Source of the DNA: Beaufortia kweichowensis
Lineage: Eukaryota; Chordata; Actinopteri; Cypriniformes; Gastromyzontidae
Reading direction: 5' to 3'
Length of the DNA: 64,000 nt
Assembly: GCA_019155185.1 (NCBI GenBank)
Contig: CM032815.1
Location: 8,689,001-8,753,000 of the forward strand
Part shown: positions 34,323 to 46,077 of the stretch, one piece after another
How positions within the stretch are numbered: the first letter of the stretch is position 1
Layout: each line of letters begins with the position of its first letter
Program-made: the position numbers and the translations under genes
Notes under the pieces: generated by a model
Told to the model about the DNA's origin: nothing
Databases searched by the model: none
Seen by the model: the letters and a program-made list of their open reading frames with translations, nothing else

Positions 34323-34844
34323 ATACAGTACCAGTCAAACGTTTCGACACAATTGACAAAAATGTTTCGCATGATCTTAAAAATCTTTTAATTTGTAGGT
34401 TTATATTTCAATGTTTAAAATTAATTTAGTAGACAAAAATATAACTGTGCCAACATATTTAGTTCTTTAATTAGAAAACTAAAAATGTTTTTCAAATCTT
34501 TTTGAAAATAATTTCTTGGACTGAATAATAAATGAAAAAAAAACAGTCAATAAGAGTCCAGCAGATATAAAATTTCCATCAGTTCTGTTTAAAAAGCTTC
34601 CCAGGTTGACCCTCAGGAAAGCTGAATGCTAAAATGTCAAAAATATGATTTTACAAATTCTAGACAAAGGGTGACTAATTTTAAAGATGCTAAAAAATAA
34701 CATACTGTTCATTTATTTTGGATGCTTTTAGTCACAACATAATTCCCACAGTTACAGTTTTGATGAGTTTACTACTATTCTAAAATGTGGAAAAAATCTA
34801 AACAACAGTGAATAAGTGTTTCCAAACTTTTGACTGGTACAGTA
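34323..34844. mobile_element. 520-bp non-autonomous DNA transposon with CAGTACCAGTCAAA ends
   Basis: The left end ATACAGTACCAGTCAAACGT and the right end (reverse complement ATACTGTACCAGTCAAAAGT) form inverted repeats of about 28 bp, including GTTTCGACAC/GTTTGGAAAC. TA is present at both outer edges, compatible with a TA-targeting Tc1/mariner-type family (inference). No transposase frame is present. Related copies are at 33455-33640 and 40311-40500. Confidence 0.75.
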
Positions 34845-34898
34845 TCCAGCTTGTACTTTTCTGAAAATTCTTAATGTGAATTTCTTGAGTTCCTCATT

Positions 34899-34952
34899 TG
34901 TAGGTGCCTTTAAATAAAAGTGTCTGCTTAATGAATGAACTTAAATGTAAAT
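34899..34952 (+). repeat. SINE tail fragment
   Basis: TTAAATAAAAGTGTCTGCTT followed by AATGAATGAACTTAAATGTA is the same tail type as at 15757 and 60125. No tRNA-like head lies directly upstream. Confidence 0.5.
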
Positions 34953-35211
34953 GCCCGCAGACTGTCACCACACCTACATTACCCCGCCACACCCTCGTTA
35001 TTCCTTGTGATGAATATAAATTAAAAAGGCCTGGACCATGCTTAAGTATTCATAGCATGTCATTCCAGTCTATTTATGATAAAGACTGATACAGCTATTG
35101 CAGTAGAGACTTTGTTGTGATTGCTGTTGTTGTTTTGTCACCACCTACATCACTCGTAAGAATACTGACCAATCAGCAACCAGGACTAAAACTATCCATT
35201 TTACAATTGTA

Positions 35212-36000
35212 ATGATGGAAGTCCGCGCAGAAACGCCACCCTTAGAGAAAAAAGGGAAAACCCCAATCAAGCCACAATCCATTATAAATCAAGGCGACAA
35301 AGCAGATCGGGCAAAAATAGCTCTTGAGGAAATGTGTGAGGCTGTGCTAGACCAGAACAATAGGAGGAGAGGGTGGCTCAAGGAACGGCTTCCATCTGAA
35401 GCCAATGATGGTTACACAGCGGGGAAGTGGAGGGAAACGAGTGGTGACCCCTAAGGAGCTTGCGGTAGACTTCCTGTTGGAACCCAGGTTTATACCTCCC
35501 CTAGTTTATACTCCCTCCATCACCTTATTTTTGGGGTTTTTAGTGCACAGGATAGGGGTCACCGGGCCAGAGAAGGTACAATAAGGGAGAGGTTCCTGTG
35601 CAGGGAAATCCTGTCTTTCAGCAGTATCGCATCGTGGTCGAGGGCCTTCATGTGTCTCTCGTCCCCTTAGAGACTGTTAGGCCAAAAAAACCACACTTTC
35701 GATAATTATCTGATAAAGAAGGGCACACTTCCCCGAGGATTTATGATCGAACCCTAAAGTACGCCAGGAGCAGGGAACTTCCAAATGGCATAAACAGGCC
35801 GAAGTTTATCGACACCATTAGCATCAGGAAATAATCAAAGGATCCTTCTGCACGAGAAACAGACTATTGCCGGTACACAGATACGGCGGTCGAATGCAAG
35901 ATGCGATTCCACCGGATCTATGGGTGTGAGACCAGGAGATCTCATCCTCGGTTCACAAAGCATCCCTTCATGAGCAGCTCTATTCTGGCCATTGTGAGAG
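35212..36000 (+). pseudogene. Unidentified decayed coding-like block
   Basis: A block with roughly half GC sits in AT-rich DNA. Open frames follow each other in different phases: 35212-35454 (80 codons, hydrophilic, with KKGKTPIKP and RGWLKERLPSE), an overlapping second frame to about 35590 containing RVVTPKELAVDFLLEPRF, a third at 35586-35705 with NPVFQQYRIVVEGLHV, and further residue-rich stretches to about 35960. This is what a protein-coding sequence with accumulated frameshifts looks like. I do not recognise the protein. It could be a retropseudogene, or the relic of a transposon or integrated virus. No splice sites or terminal repeats were found that define its ends. Confidence 0.4.
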
Positions 36001-37440
36001 CTGGTTTTAGAGCCTTCTCAAGCTCTCTCTCTCTCTTCAGGCCTGTCACTGGAGCTAAATGAGTTCCCTGTCATCAGCTGAACTCACAGAAGGCTCAGCT
36101 GTGGGCATTCAGGATAAGCTGACAGCTCACACCTCATCGTAGACACGCATCTTAAATGGTATGTGCTTAATCGAATGAGGCTGAATTTCAGTGTGTCTGA
36201 ATGGGAAAACATCACCTGTCTATCAAGACTAGAATGCAAACAATGATATATTGAAATACAGAGACATAAATGCGATTGTGTGAGTGTCGATGATATGTAG
36301 TGAGTTTGACAAGCACAAGAGATAAACAAACAATTACAGTGTTATGGATGTGACGGTTCTGTCAAAATTTAAATATAAATTCTTACAAAATCTATTTATT
36401 ACCAAACCATTAGTCATTAGTCTGGTGTAATGTAAACAAAAAAATCATTAAACAACATTATCAAAACACACTAAATGCGTTCACAAACACTATAAATGAC
36501 CTTTTGCTGCTTAAACAGTTGGATACTGTTGGTGTCTTTAAAAACAACTATGCCACACACACTTCTAGACAGGTGTGTATCTGTAAGAAACAACAGCAAT
36601 ATTACATCACACAAGTGCCGAAGTGACAATAACAACTGTTTCATTTTGGATTATTTTTTCTCTGAGATTTAAGAAAACAAGATTATCTATTGTATAAATA
36701 ACTCTATCTATTGCGCATATATATTGATAAATAATTTTACCTTTATTTTTCTGTTAAAATACTTGTTTGCATTTACCAGAATTTTTTTATATAGTAGTGT
36801 AGTAACTATCTTTTTTTTCAATTGTATCATTTGTATTACTCTTGTAATAATAAAGGTCAAAAGGTTATTCACAGTAATGACCATTTATCCAGAGAAAAGC
36901 TGTACACAGCAGCTATGTGCCAAACTATTGCATCCAGACTCTCTTTAGTTTGGTATTTTAAACATTTACAAGACCTTGATACTTCAGTAAATGTGAAGGA
37001 GAAGCTAAAATCATATAGTGAAACAGTGACACTTGCTGGTTGACATATAAATTTTCATGTGAAATAAATTTAAGACGACTCCAACAAAAATTTACTTTAA
37101 CAAAATGAAAGGTTTTTTGTAGTAAGAGTGTAGTAATTATTCTTGGCATATTGATAACCATAAGTACAGTTTTAAACACTACAGTCACACTGTGGGTACT
37201 GTGGAAAGTCATGGTCATAAGATTTTTTGTTGATTCTGGAATGATTCTGAAACGTGTCCTCATCTAAATCCCACCCAAACCATAATCATAACTTACCCCT
37301 AAAATCAGAGAAAAATAATAGTTTGATAAAAATCAGGTCATCATACCTAACCCATTCCGAAACCTCTATTTTAAAATGTGATTGATAGAAATGTTGCATA
37401 AATGTTGGTGTATAAACATATCTTCATTTAAATATAAACA
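36001..37440. other. Gene-free AT-rich interval
   Basis: No supported gene. A fragment at 36341-36430 (GTTATGGATGTGACGGTTCT, AAATATAAATTCTTACAAAA) belongs to the repeat family of 21291-21781. The rest shows nothing I can name. Confidence 0.45.
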
Positions 37441-37461
37441 TATAAATCACATTCACCCAGT

Positions 37462-38268
37462 CAGTGGCGTGCATAGAGGGGGCCCCTGCCCTTTTTGTCT
37501 ACAAGTGTAAAGTGCCACTTAATTATCATAGTAAATTATTATTATTATTATTATTAATATTATTATTATAAATAACAACTCGCTTTTATACCATTTGTAA
37601 ATAATACACATAAATAATAAACACACAATAAAATATTTTGATTTTGGCGGACGTATGCGGGGCGGAGTTTTCTTTACGTCACAGTGCACTGGATCGCTGG
37701 CCAATCAGAGCACACCGCGCGTTTTAGAACGATGAGCTTTGTAAAAATCAACGTGTTTCAGAAACGCGGGGCAGAGAGGAACAATAATCTCCGGTATGTG
37801 TAAAATAATGTCTTTTTAAACCCTAAAACAACGTCAACACATTTTATTAAACCAAATACACAAGATAATGTTCTTTTTAGAACCATCATATGACCCCTTT
37901 AATGATAGCTAGCACTAGCACTTTCATCCATGTTCATAAAGTTTACAGTGTCAACAAAACTAAACATGAATTCAACATGATTAACTTCTTTGATTCTTAC
38001 GGTTTTGTTAATAATGTTTAGTAATATTATCATCATCTGCTCTCCATTTATTGATCCATTGATTCCAATAAATCGTTAAAAGTCATTCAAATATTTTAAA
38101 AGACAGCAGAAAGAACACTGCTTTTAAATACAGGTCATTTCATTTAAGTTTAAAATCTGTACAAAAAACATATTTGGTTATGTTTATGGAAGTAATATAC
38201 TATTTTCTTTTTTGTGCCCTGTTTGGTCCTTCCGCCCCTGCCCCACAAGAGGTCTGTGCACACCACTG
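37462..38268. mobile_element. hAT-like element with 8-bp target duplication
   Basis: The ends are CAGTGGCGTGCATAGA on the left and, on the reverse strand, CAGTGGTGTGCACAGA on the right, followed by GGGGCAGGGGC-type sequence on both sides. The flanks CACCCAGT and GACCCAAT agree at six of eight positions, as expected of an aged 8-bp duplication. CAGTG-type ends and 8-bp duplications are hAT traits. The interior has no transposase and hosts another repeat (37640-37905). Confidence 0.65.
37640..37905. mobile_element. Nested GC-richer dispersed repeat
   Basis: Contains TTTACGTCACAGTGCACTGG, GGCCAATCAGAGCACACCGC and AAAAATCAACGTGTTTCAGA, then ends ATCATATGACCCCTTTAAT. I recall this as an abundant interspersed repeat of cyprinid genomes. 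It sits inside the hAT-like element. Its CRE-like and CCAAT-like words come from the repeat and should not be read as a gene promoter. Confidence 0.6.
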
Positions 38269-38269
38269 G

Positions 38270-39370
38270 ACCCAATACAACAATAGTTTACATAGATATT
38301 TCAGCACTAAAGTATTTTTGATGTATCTTACTGTAATTATGATAGATCTCTTACATTTAAATTGCTGTGTTTAAACTATTTTTATAGTATATTTTTATTA
38401 AATAATTTATGTTTACTAAAGTACTCTGTGTTACATTTATTTAATATAATAGATCTTCAAAATTCAAGCACTGTCCAAAAACCAATACAGTTTACCTTTA
38501 AATAGAAAAATAATCCTGCTAGGTGACTCCAAAAATACTAATGCTTCATTGCATAGAAATAAAATGGAACTGGACAGGACAGAACAGCCAGAGACTGTAA
38601 AGATTCAAAACAACACCACTAAAACCAAACTCAGCTGAATGAGACCACGAGATTATGGTCTATCCTTGTTTACTCCTTTTTAGTCATTTAATTGTTTTAG
38701 CATACAAGCTTTAAAAAAACTTTGTATTTACGAGTGTGGACATGTCTGGACACGTGTCAAAAGCGTACATTAATAATGCATTTGCCAGCTACTTGTATAT
38801 TGCTATACAGTGTGTGATCCTCATTCAGTGAAACACAAAGCTGTGTTCTACTGCCCTCTATAGGGCAATAAATGTAAGTATATTTGTCCATTTTCTGAAT
38901 AATTTAATCACCTTTTGTATGCCATAGAAAAGATATAGAAACAGAGTTCAGTTAAACAGGCAAAGAGTTCGTTAGCAACACACACTTCATTAACGTTAAA
39001 TGTCTTAAAGTGCAAATCAAATCAACTTAATAAACGTTCAGAAGCTACCCACGCTGTTATTAGTCGTTGTTGTTGTTATTTCGTGACAAATACCGTTTCC
39101 GTGTCCAAACCTCCGCTCTTTTTAAACTTAGCCACTATTTAAACAGCCGTTTTTGAGCGGTTTTATTAATAACACACATTTAAGCTAAACCTCTCCAGGC
39201 TCACGGAATGTCCGACCGACAGCAATATTTTAATAGTTCATAAAAATTAATCGCTGTCTTGCCATCTGAAAATAAACATCAGGATGGTTTTCAGTGGTTT
39301 TACAGTACGCCATGTGTGTTTATTAGCATCGTTTGTAGTTTACGGCATCCGATGAGCGTTAGGACCCAGA
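38270..39370. other. Gene-free interval
   Basis: AT-rich, no coding exon or element ends recognised. Confidence 0.5.
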
Positions 39371-39382
39371 AGCGGTGGTGCG

Positions 39383-39483
39383 TGACGTCACAGTTTAACA
39401 TGGGATTCATGACGTCAGAGCGGCCTGAGTTTATATAAAGCGCGAGCTTCTCCGTCGTTCTACGGTGACTGTCAGAATAGCAG
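39383..39483 (+). promoter_or_regulatory. Orphan core promoter: two perfect CREs plus TATA box
   Basis: TGACGTCA occurs at 39383-39390 and again at 39410-39417, 27 bases apart. TATATAAA follows at 39432-39439 and then GC-rich sequence. A start site would be expected near 39462-39470. A possible splice donor, GCAG/GTACAA, follows at 39483/39484. The spacing is that of cAMP/CREB-responsive core promoters. The next coding gene on this strand is slc35e4 (ATG 41828), so this may be an alternative distal promoter for it or drive an unannotated RNA. No good coding frame follows directly. Confidence 0.5.
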
Positions 39484-39600
39484 GTACAACCTGTGAGATT
39501 CGGCTGTTTCCTAGCTCTGGGAGCGGCACTCTGGGCGGGACTAGCAGCTTCTGGCCCAAATAGCTTACTGCAAGTAAAATGTTTAGGACAAGCTTGAAAT

Positions 39601-39889
39601 TCCCTGTGCAGTAGGGTGGGTGGGACACAGGGCGGGCTGGACTGCGGTTCACCCCAGGGTCCCATTTAGAGTTAGAAGTAGGGCCTGAACTGTAAGGTGG
39701 GCGGGTGGGAAACAGGAATAGCCCTACTTTTGAAACAGCCAATCTTAAAAACACTAAAAAACAACAACAACAAAACACTATTCGCTTGTGTCCTAGCTCA
39801 GATTCTGGCACATAGCCTAGTGTCCTGTGCAGTGGGGGTGGGTGGGATGCAGGACAGGAAGGTCTGTGGTTTACCCCTGGGTCTTATTT
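39601..39889. repeat. Degenerate direct repeats, G-rich
   Basis: A unit of about 67 bp at 39601-39666 (CCTGTGCAGTAGGGTGGGTG, later TTCACCCCAGGGTCCCATTT) recurs at 39823-39889 (CCTGTGCAGTGGGGGTGGGT, later TTACCCCTGGGTCTTATTT). A shorter diverged unit lies between, near 39688-39725 (CTGTAAGGTGGGCGGGTGGG). The repeat runs directly downstream of the CRE/TATA promoter. Confidence 0.55.
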
Positions 39890-40310
39890 GGCAGTTCACC
39901 CCATACATTAATATGTGTAAATAGCAATAGTGTAAAGAGCAATGCATTTGCCCATTAGTTGTCACATGGAAAGAACTTCTGTAGGTTTACAGTACAATAG
40001 GTACCATTACAATATCAAGTACCAGTGCAATTACAGTGTATAAACAAATAATGCAATGGCCATTAGTCGGCGCCATCGTACCACTACTTTATTAAATTCA
40101 GCATCCTGGAAAAGCTCTGGATCAGCACCATAATACAAGAATTAAAGGCCACTTTTATCTACTCATAAACACAGTACTATCAAATGGCAAAAGGGACAGA
40201 AAAACAAACATTTTAGTAGGGGATTCTGTGAATAAATGAGATTAGTGAGATGTTTATAGGGCAATAAAACACAAATGGGCTTAATCAGTCTTACAAAGCC
40301 CTATATACCT

Positions 40311-40500
40311 CTACAGTACCACTCAAAAGTTTTGACATAATTGTCAAAAATATGTCTCACGAATAAAAAATATTTGTGCCTAGATATTAATTTATTTCAT
40401 TAGAAAACTAAAATTTAATTTAATGAATATTTTTCAAATTAATTACTTGGACCAAATAATGAATAAAAAGCAGCAAATAAAAGTCAGGCATAATTAGAAA
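40311..40500. mobile_element. 5' part of a CAGTACCAGTCAAA-type element
   Basis: CTACAGTACCACTCAAAAGT, GACATAATTGTCAAAAATAT and TTTCATTAGAAAACTAAA match the left part of the 34323-34844 element in order. The right terminal repeat was not found. Confidence 0.6.
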
Positions 40501-40599
40501 TTGGAATTGGTGGATTGAAATAAGAAATACTGTTTTTAAAATAATTTCTTCATCTTTTGAGTTTTTCAAAGCAAAGCTAACCCTAACAAAACAAAATTG

Positions 40600-40780
40600 A
40601 TTGTGCACATGCCAGCGGCGCGCACGGTCACCTTTCAGCACGCGCACTGAATGAATAGACTGTCCGGTGACGTATTGCACAGCTGATCTGGCAACAACTG
40701 GCAGCTCACCGAAAGGGCCCGATGGTATCTGCTCAGAGGTTATAACAAAACGCATTTAACTTCAACAGTGCGGACATAAG
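40600..40780 (+). promoter_or_regulatory. CpG-rich block ending in a splice donor, possible 5' UTR exon
   Basis: A CpG-dense segment (GGCGCGCACGG, CACGCGCACTG, GGTGACGTATT) runs up to CGGACATAAG/GTAAGG, a strong donor at 40781. It lies about 1 kb upstream of the slc35e4 ATG and could be an upstream non-coding exon of it. No matching transcript can be shown from sequence alone. Confidence 0.3.
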
Positions 40781-41454
40781 GTAAGGGTAAATTGTAATCG
40801 TATAGAAAGGGTGTTGATGAGTGATGTTTTAGGAGACATTACTCCGTTAACACCGGCCGGTGTCTTGTTTGTTTACTCATTAGACCGTCAAACAAGAGAG
40901 AAGTGTCATTTTTGAGCATTATAAGAAATAGTTTCTGCATGATTGACTGGACGTAACTATTATATGCGTGCGATTAAGCGTAATCATGTCATCAAGGCAT
41001 GTGCTTTCATAATTTGTTGCATTATCGAGCTAGTGTATGGTTATGATGTGACTATAATAAAAACCACATGGAATATAACAAACAGGGAATTTATAAAAAC
41101 AAGACCTAAACACATGCATGCTTTTTAAACCGTGATGTCCTGACGTAATCAAGACAGCGTCGTAATGCCATATTGGGAAATGATGCTGAGCATCGTATCT
41201 TGTTGATTTTTAGTTTAAACTATAACATTGCTAATGAATTTAGCTGTACTGAACAAGAGACGTCATTACGGGATCACTGCCTGTATTATGGAGCACACTG
41301 CGACCATTTGCAGTGCTGTCAAAATAATTAAATCCAACGACAACAAAGAAACATGCAGCAAAGACGTTTGGTAATTCATAGTTTTGCTTACAGGTCGCAA
41401 ATTTGTTTATGATTTGGTTACATGGTGCATTTTATTACAGTATTTTGAATACAC

Positions 41455-41640
41455 TGGATGCAACCAATCAGAACTCGGTAGCGCAGCACAAATCGGCTTC
41501 CGATTGGTCGGCTGGCTGATTCATTTTCCTAGCGCCCCATCCGGAGTCGCAGCAGCGCACTGCGCATGGTCAAAATCTGTGTCCTTTACGTCACAAAACC
41601 CGACCGCAAAACACAAGAACACGTGTAGTCAAATCGGAAT
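41455..41640 (+). promoter_or_regulatory. slc35e4: slc35e4 proximal CpG promoter
   Basis: Contains a CCAATCA box (41464-41470), an inverted one (ATTGG, 41503-41507), CTGCGCATGG resembling an NRF1 half-site and TTACGTCA (41586-41593), in a locally CpG-rich, TATA-less stretch. It ends about 190 bases before the ATG at 41828, a plausible 5' UTR distance. Confidence 0.5.
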
Positions 41641-41827
41641 GTTGTTTGTGTCGGCTTCGAGCAAACAGACTGTTGCCATAGTTGCTTAATATATAGGAAT
41701 TCGACCGCTGCTTTAGAAATAGACACGCTTTTTATAACTCAGAGTGAACGCTTACGTTGTCTGACTACGATGCGAATCGTAAAGTAACTTGTTTGGCTGA
41801 AATGAATGATGTTTGTACGAGTTTAAG

Positions 41828-44594
41828 ATGTGTCGTGTATCGTACAGGTGCGAAGATGAAACCAACATGATCAGCACCGATGGCCCCTCCACCAAGCGCG
41901 AGGAGACCCGGGACACCGGGAAAAGCAAAAGGCGATCGGCGGAAATGCTGCACCTCACCTTCGCCGTCTCTGTGTGGTTGGTGACGGGCACCACTATATC
42001 AAGTCTCAACAAATGGATATTTGCCGTGTACAACTTCAGATACCCGCTTCTCCTGTCAGCCCTACACATGCTGACAGCGATAGTGGTGGACTACGGACTG
42101 ATCAAATGCAGGGTTATCCGGCAAAAAGGGATCGGCGAGCAGGATTTGACCACCAGCGCCAAATGCAAAGTATTTCTCTTGAGTTTGACTTTCTGTGCCA
42201 GTATCGCGTTTGGGAACGTGGGACTGAATTATGTGCAGCTTTCATTCGCGCAGATGATTTACACTACAACGCCACTGTTTACACTGGCAATATCTACACT
42301 GATTTTGGGAAAGCAGCACCACTTCTTGAAGTACACCGCGATGATGCCCATCTGCCTCGGGGCGTCGTTCAGTATTATGGGCGAGGTCCAGTATGACCAG
42401 ACGGGCTGCTTGTTTGTGTTCGCCGCCACTATGTTAAGAGGTGTCAAAACTATTCAACAAAGTGAGTAATAATAACGATTTAAAGATAGGGAATCTGTTT
42501 GTTAGGGATGTGTGTTTTAAAACGAGATTCACAGAAGCTTAGAAGTTGTACCTGCGTGACTTAATTTATGAAGTAAAATGACTATTTTTTTCAATTAAAT
42601 GATGTCTTTAAGGCTACTATTGGTTCTGAAAATATGGTAATATCAGGACATTTTAAAACCGAAATTTCCAAGGAAAATAAACGCATATAAATGATTAATT
42701 AAGGCATAAATATGTATAACAAATATACATAAAGTGGCAAATAAACAATATAATTTTAATACAATATTGCTTTGCAATATATAATTAAATACAAATTGAT
42801 GTTTCTAGTAAGTTTAGTTCTATAATGAATATTTCTCACAATAGTGTTTCCGTTATTATTTACATTTATCATTTATTAACAATACTTGGATATGAAAATA
42901 TAAAATAAGTAAAAAATATGTAGAACTATAGAGCCAAGTTAACATTCATTCATTTTCATCTCAATCTCATAAGAAAATCAATGAATGCCCAAAGTGTTAT
43001 TTAAAGTTATATAAATGTATGCTCATTCAAAAGAATACACCAGCATTGGCATGGAAATATTCTTTCTAAATGATGCCATAGTTATATTTCCATCGGTGTC
43101 CCACGTTCTGTTGGTCATTATTTTCCCACTGCTGGATTTTCCTGTCAGGAGAACACCCTGTTAACCAACAGACACTGCTGGCACATTCTGTTCAACACTC
43201 TGTTCATATATGGACATACTTGCACTGTTGATCTAACCTGATTTCCCATAGCCAGATTGTTTCAGTGTCTTAAAATGAATGTCAGCTGTCAGCTATTAAG
43301 TCAGTTATTTTTCCTGGAATAATTATGCAGGTATCGTATAGATCAAAGATTGAGAATAAAGTGCAGTTTATTTTTCTGGGAGAACTGTATTTAGTTAGTT
43401 CTTCATAGTCACAACCAGCTACTGCCTCATATGAGGAACCAGAATTTCCAGATATGTATCTTAACATGCTGTACGAAACAAAGTGTGTGTAATGGCATAT
43501 AAACATAAATTCTGAGTCATTATAGTGTTGCATAACACAGTCTGTGGTGTAGATGGGCTGTGTCATGTTTTTAACAAAGCGGTGGTTGTTTTCAAGTACT
43601 TAATGTGAAGTCATTGTTTTACCTAACCAACACAATTTGGCTATAAATGACTTTAAAACCACTTTGCTATCTTGCATAATAGTAGATGCGTTGCGTAGAT
43701 GCTCATGTAGGTCACTGGGTGGTATTGAGTTTCAGTGCTCTATTTTAAGTGTGGCCCTTGAATCACAGAGGTTAAAGTTGTTTATGATTTGCGTCACTCT
43801 TTAGCTCAGTATGTGCATTCATAAGCAGGTAAATGTTGGAGCGTTTCAACCTATGGTTGGGTGAAATAAGGACAATTTTTAGTACTTTTAGTTCAATAAA
43901 GATTTTGAATTTGTATTGTTTCCAAGTACAATTAAATTCCTAATTAGTTTGCTTCTCACAAAAAAGTATCACTATAACTAAAGTGCAATGTTTGTAATTT
44001 TCAGGCATCTTGCTCCAAGAGGAGAAGATCAACTCTGTCTTCCTGCTGTATCTGATGTCCATTCCCAGCTTCTGCATCCTGGCCGTAGCCGCACTTGTTT
44101 TGGAGAACTGGGCTGCGCTGCAGTCTCCTTTCCAGTATGACCACCACCTCTGGGGTTTCATTTTGCTCAGCTGTCTGGGATCGGTGCTGTATAACCTGGC
44201 AAGCTGCTGTGTCATTACCCTGACCTCCGCTGTCACCCTGCACATCCTGGGCAACCTGAACGTGGTGGGCAACCTTCTACTGTCCCAGCTGCTGTTCGGT
44301 AGTGAGCTGTCAGCCCTCAGCTGTGCTGGAGCTGCTCTCACCCTCTCTGGCATGATCATCTACCAGAACTCAGAGTTTATCGTTGCATACATTGATGCAC
44401 GTAGAGCGAGGACACTGACCGCAGATGATGAAAGGGAAGTGGTATGTGCCAAGGATAACAATTCGAGTATGTCAAGGCCAGCTGCAGTACCTGTTTCAGA
44501 GTGTTGTTCAGAACCATCTATAATATTGTCTACAGAAGCAGCTCAAGAACTTGACAACAGAACAGATGATCAGATTCATGAGAAAACAGACTGA
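41828..44594 (+). CDS. slc35e4: SLC35E4, solute carrier family 35 transporter
   Basis: Two exons, 41828-42461 and 44005-44594, joined in phase (A/GC gives Ser), 407 residues. The ATG at 41828 opens MCR, as in the human protein. Hydrophobic segments run from about residue 40, with SSLNKWIF, PLLLSALHML, FGNVGLNYV, TTTPLFTLA, LRGVKTIQQS, LSCLGSVLYNLAS, LTSAVTLHILGNL and LTLSGMIIYQN, matching SLC35E4 and the TPT/nucleotide-sugar transporter fold (about ten helices, usually Golgi or ER). Substrate is not established for this family member. The C-terminal tail of about 65 residues after YQNSEFIV is polar and longer than in the human protein. The single intron is 1.5 kb. It stands alone, with no partner gene in the window. 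Confidence 0.93.
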
Positions 44595-45041
44595 AGACAC
44601 TTAATTATGAGATGAGATCTGGTACTGTGTTCCAAAACCTAGCAATGCAGCATCCTGGATTTTCAAATGCTGTACATGGATAAATTAAATAAATATTGGG
44701 TAAAATAGTGAAATTAATTAAAATACTATTTATAAAATTATTTTATACTTCTTGATGTTCAATGAATGATATTTATATTACACATTTCTCTTGCTTCCCA
44801 CAAAAGATACATATGTGATGTGACCTGTTGAAAGCTGGTTTCAAGCCCTTTCTAAATCTGTTTTTATTTCTTTTGCTTTTATGTAACAAAAGTTACAATC
44901 TGAAGTCAGCTGATCGCATTAAATTTGAAATTGGTTTAAAGAAAAAAAATGATTTTAGTTTACTTTGATAGGTGAACCGTCTTTGTAGTGTTAAAAGAGG
45001 GAAAGGTATGGGCATCAGCTTATAAATCATTATTTTTCTGC

Positions 45042-45047
45042 AATAAA
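45042..45047 (+). terminator. slc35e4: Candidate poly(A) signal of slc35e4
   Basis: AATAAA about 450 bases after the stop. An earlier one at 44688-44693 is about 95 bases after the stop. Either or both may be used; there is no basis to choose from sequence. Confidence 0.35.
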
Positions 45048-45956
45048 CAATTTAATTTTGCCAATATATATTTACAGAGATGACAGACATGATGTTGACA
45101 TCCCAATTTTGACAAAAAGATGACATATTTGACCTATTTTTTATATTCCTGAAAATGTCGCAGCACGACATCTGACGGTTTTCCCAGATCGCATCACATG
45201 TGACGTTGCCAGCCAATTTGACCAAAAACACTCACTAGGTTTTGGAACAGAGCATGAATCTTTTCCATGAACACTCCTTTGCTGAAAAAGCTTGCTGGTT
45301 TAATATTAAGACGTTAATGATATTGAAGGTTTAGTTTTCCCAGTATCTGCACACTGTGCCAATGTATTTAATTTCATTAAGCCTATGATGGAGAACCATC
45401 AGCAGACAGAGACTGACTGACTTAACAGATGCCTTTTACAAACATAACCGTTTGCTTAAAGGTTTTATTACCTCTGTTTTTGCCAGCACTTAAAAAACTG
45501 CATGAGCATGCAGAAGATCTCCAATATCCTGCCATACTCATTCTGTGACTGTGTCTATCTATTGCACTGTGATAAACAACTGCTCAGATTGCTCCGGACA
45601 CCTTTAACGGTCAACAAAGATGTTACTGGACCTGTTCGCACTTTTTGAATAATAGAGTTGGGCACAAATTGAAAGTATGTAAGAATAATGTATTTTTAGG
45701 TACTGTTACCCAGCCGCCCTGATTTGATTTTATGTGAGGGCATTTTTAGGGCAGCTTACTGTATGTTTCAATAAGGGTCTTGTGTTTGTTACAGCTTCAC
45801 TACTTTTGTCTCTTATGTTTACATATTTGAGATGAGCAAGGCTGCAGAAAACCCAGTTCATTTTTATTTTATTATAAAGGTGTTTTACACTTCATAAACC
45901 ACTCTAAATGCGTGAATCAATTAGGCAACAAATAAATATATTAAATATATATATAT

Positions 45957-46077
<121 letters not shown>

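Larger units (their letters stand above)
33227..35200. other. Repeat-rich interval after the lectin gene
   Basis: No coding exon recognised. It holds two copies of a TIR element (33455-33640 and 34323-34844) and a SINE tail (34899-34952). The remainder is featureless AT-rich DNA. Confidence 0.5.

Noticed and set aside
37640..37800. CCAAT/CRE-like promoter
   Set aside because: The motifs belong to an interspersed repeat nested in a hAT-like element.
41972..42396. 140-codon frame in a second phase over slc35e4 exon 1
   Set aside because: Overlapping shadow frame; the transporter frame has clear homology and a matching splice.
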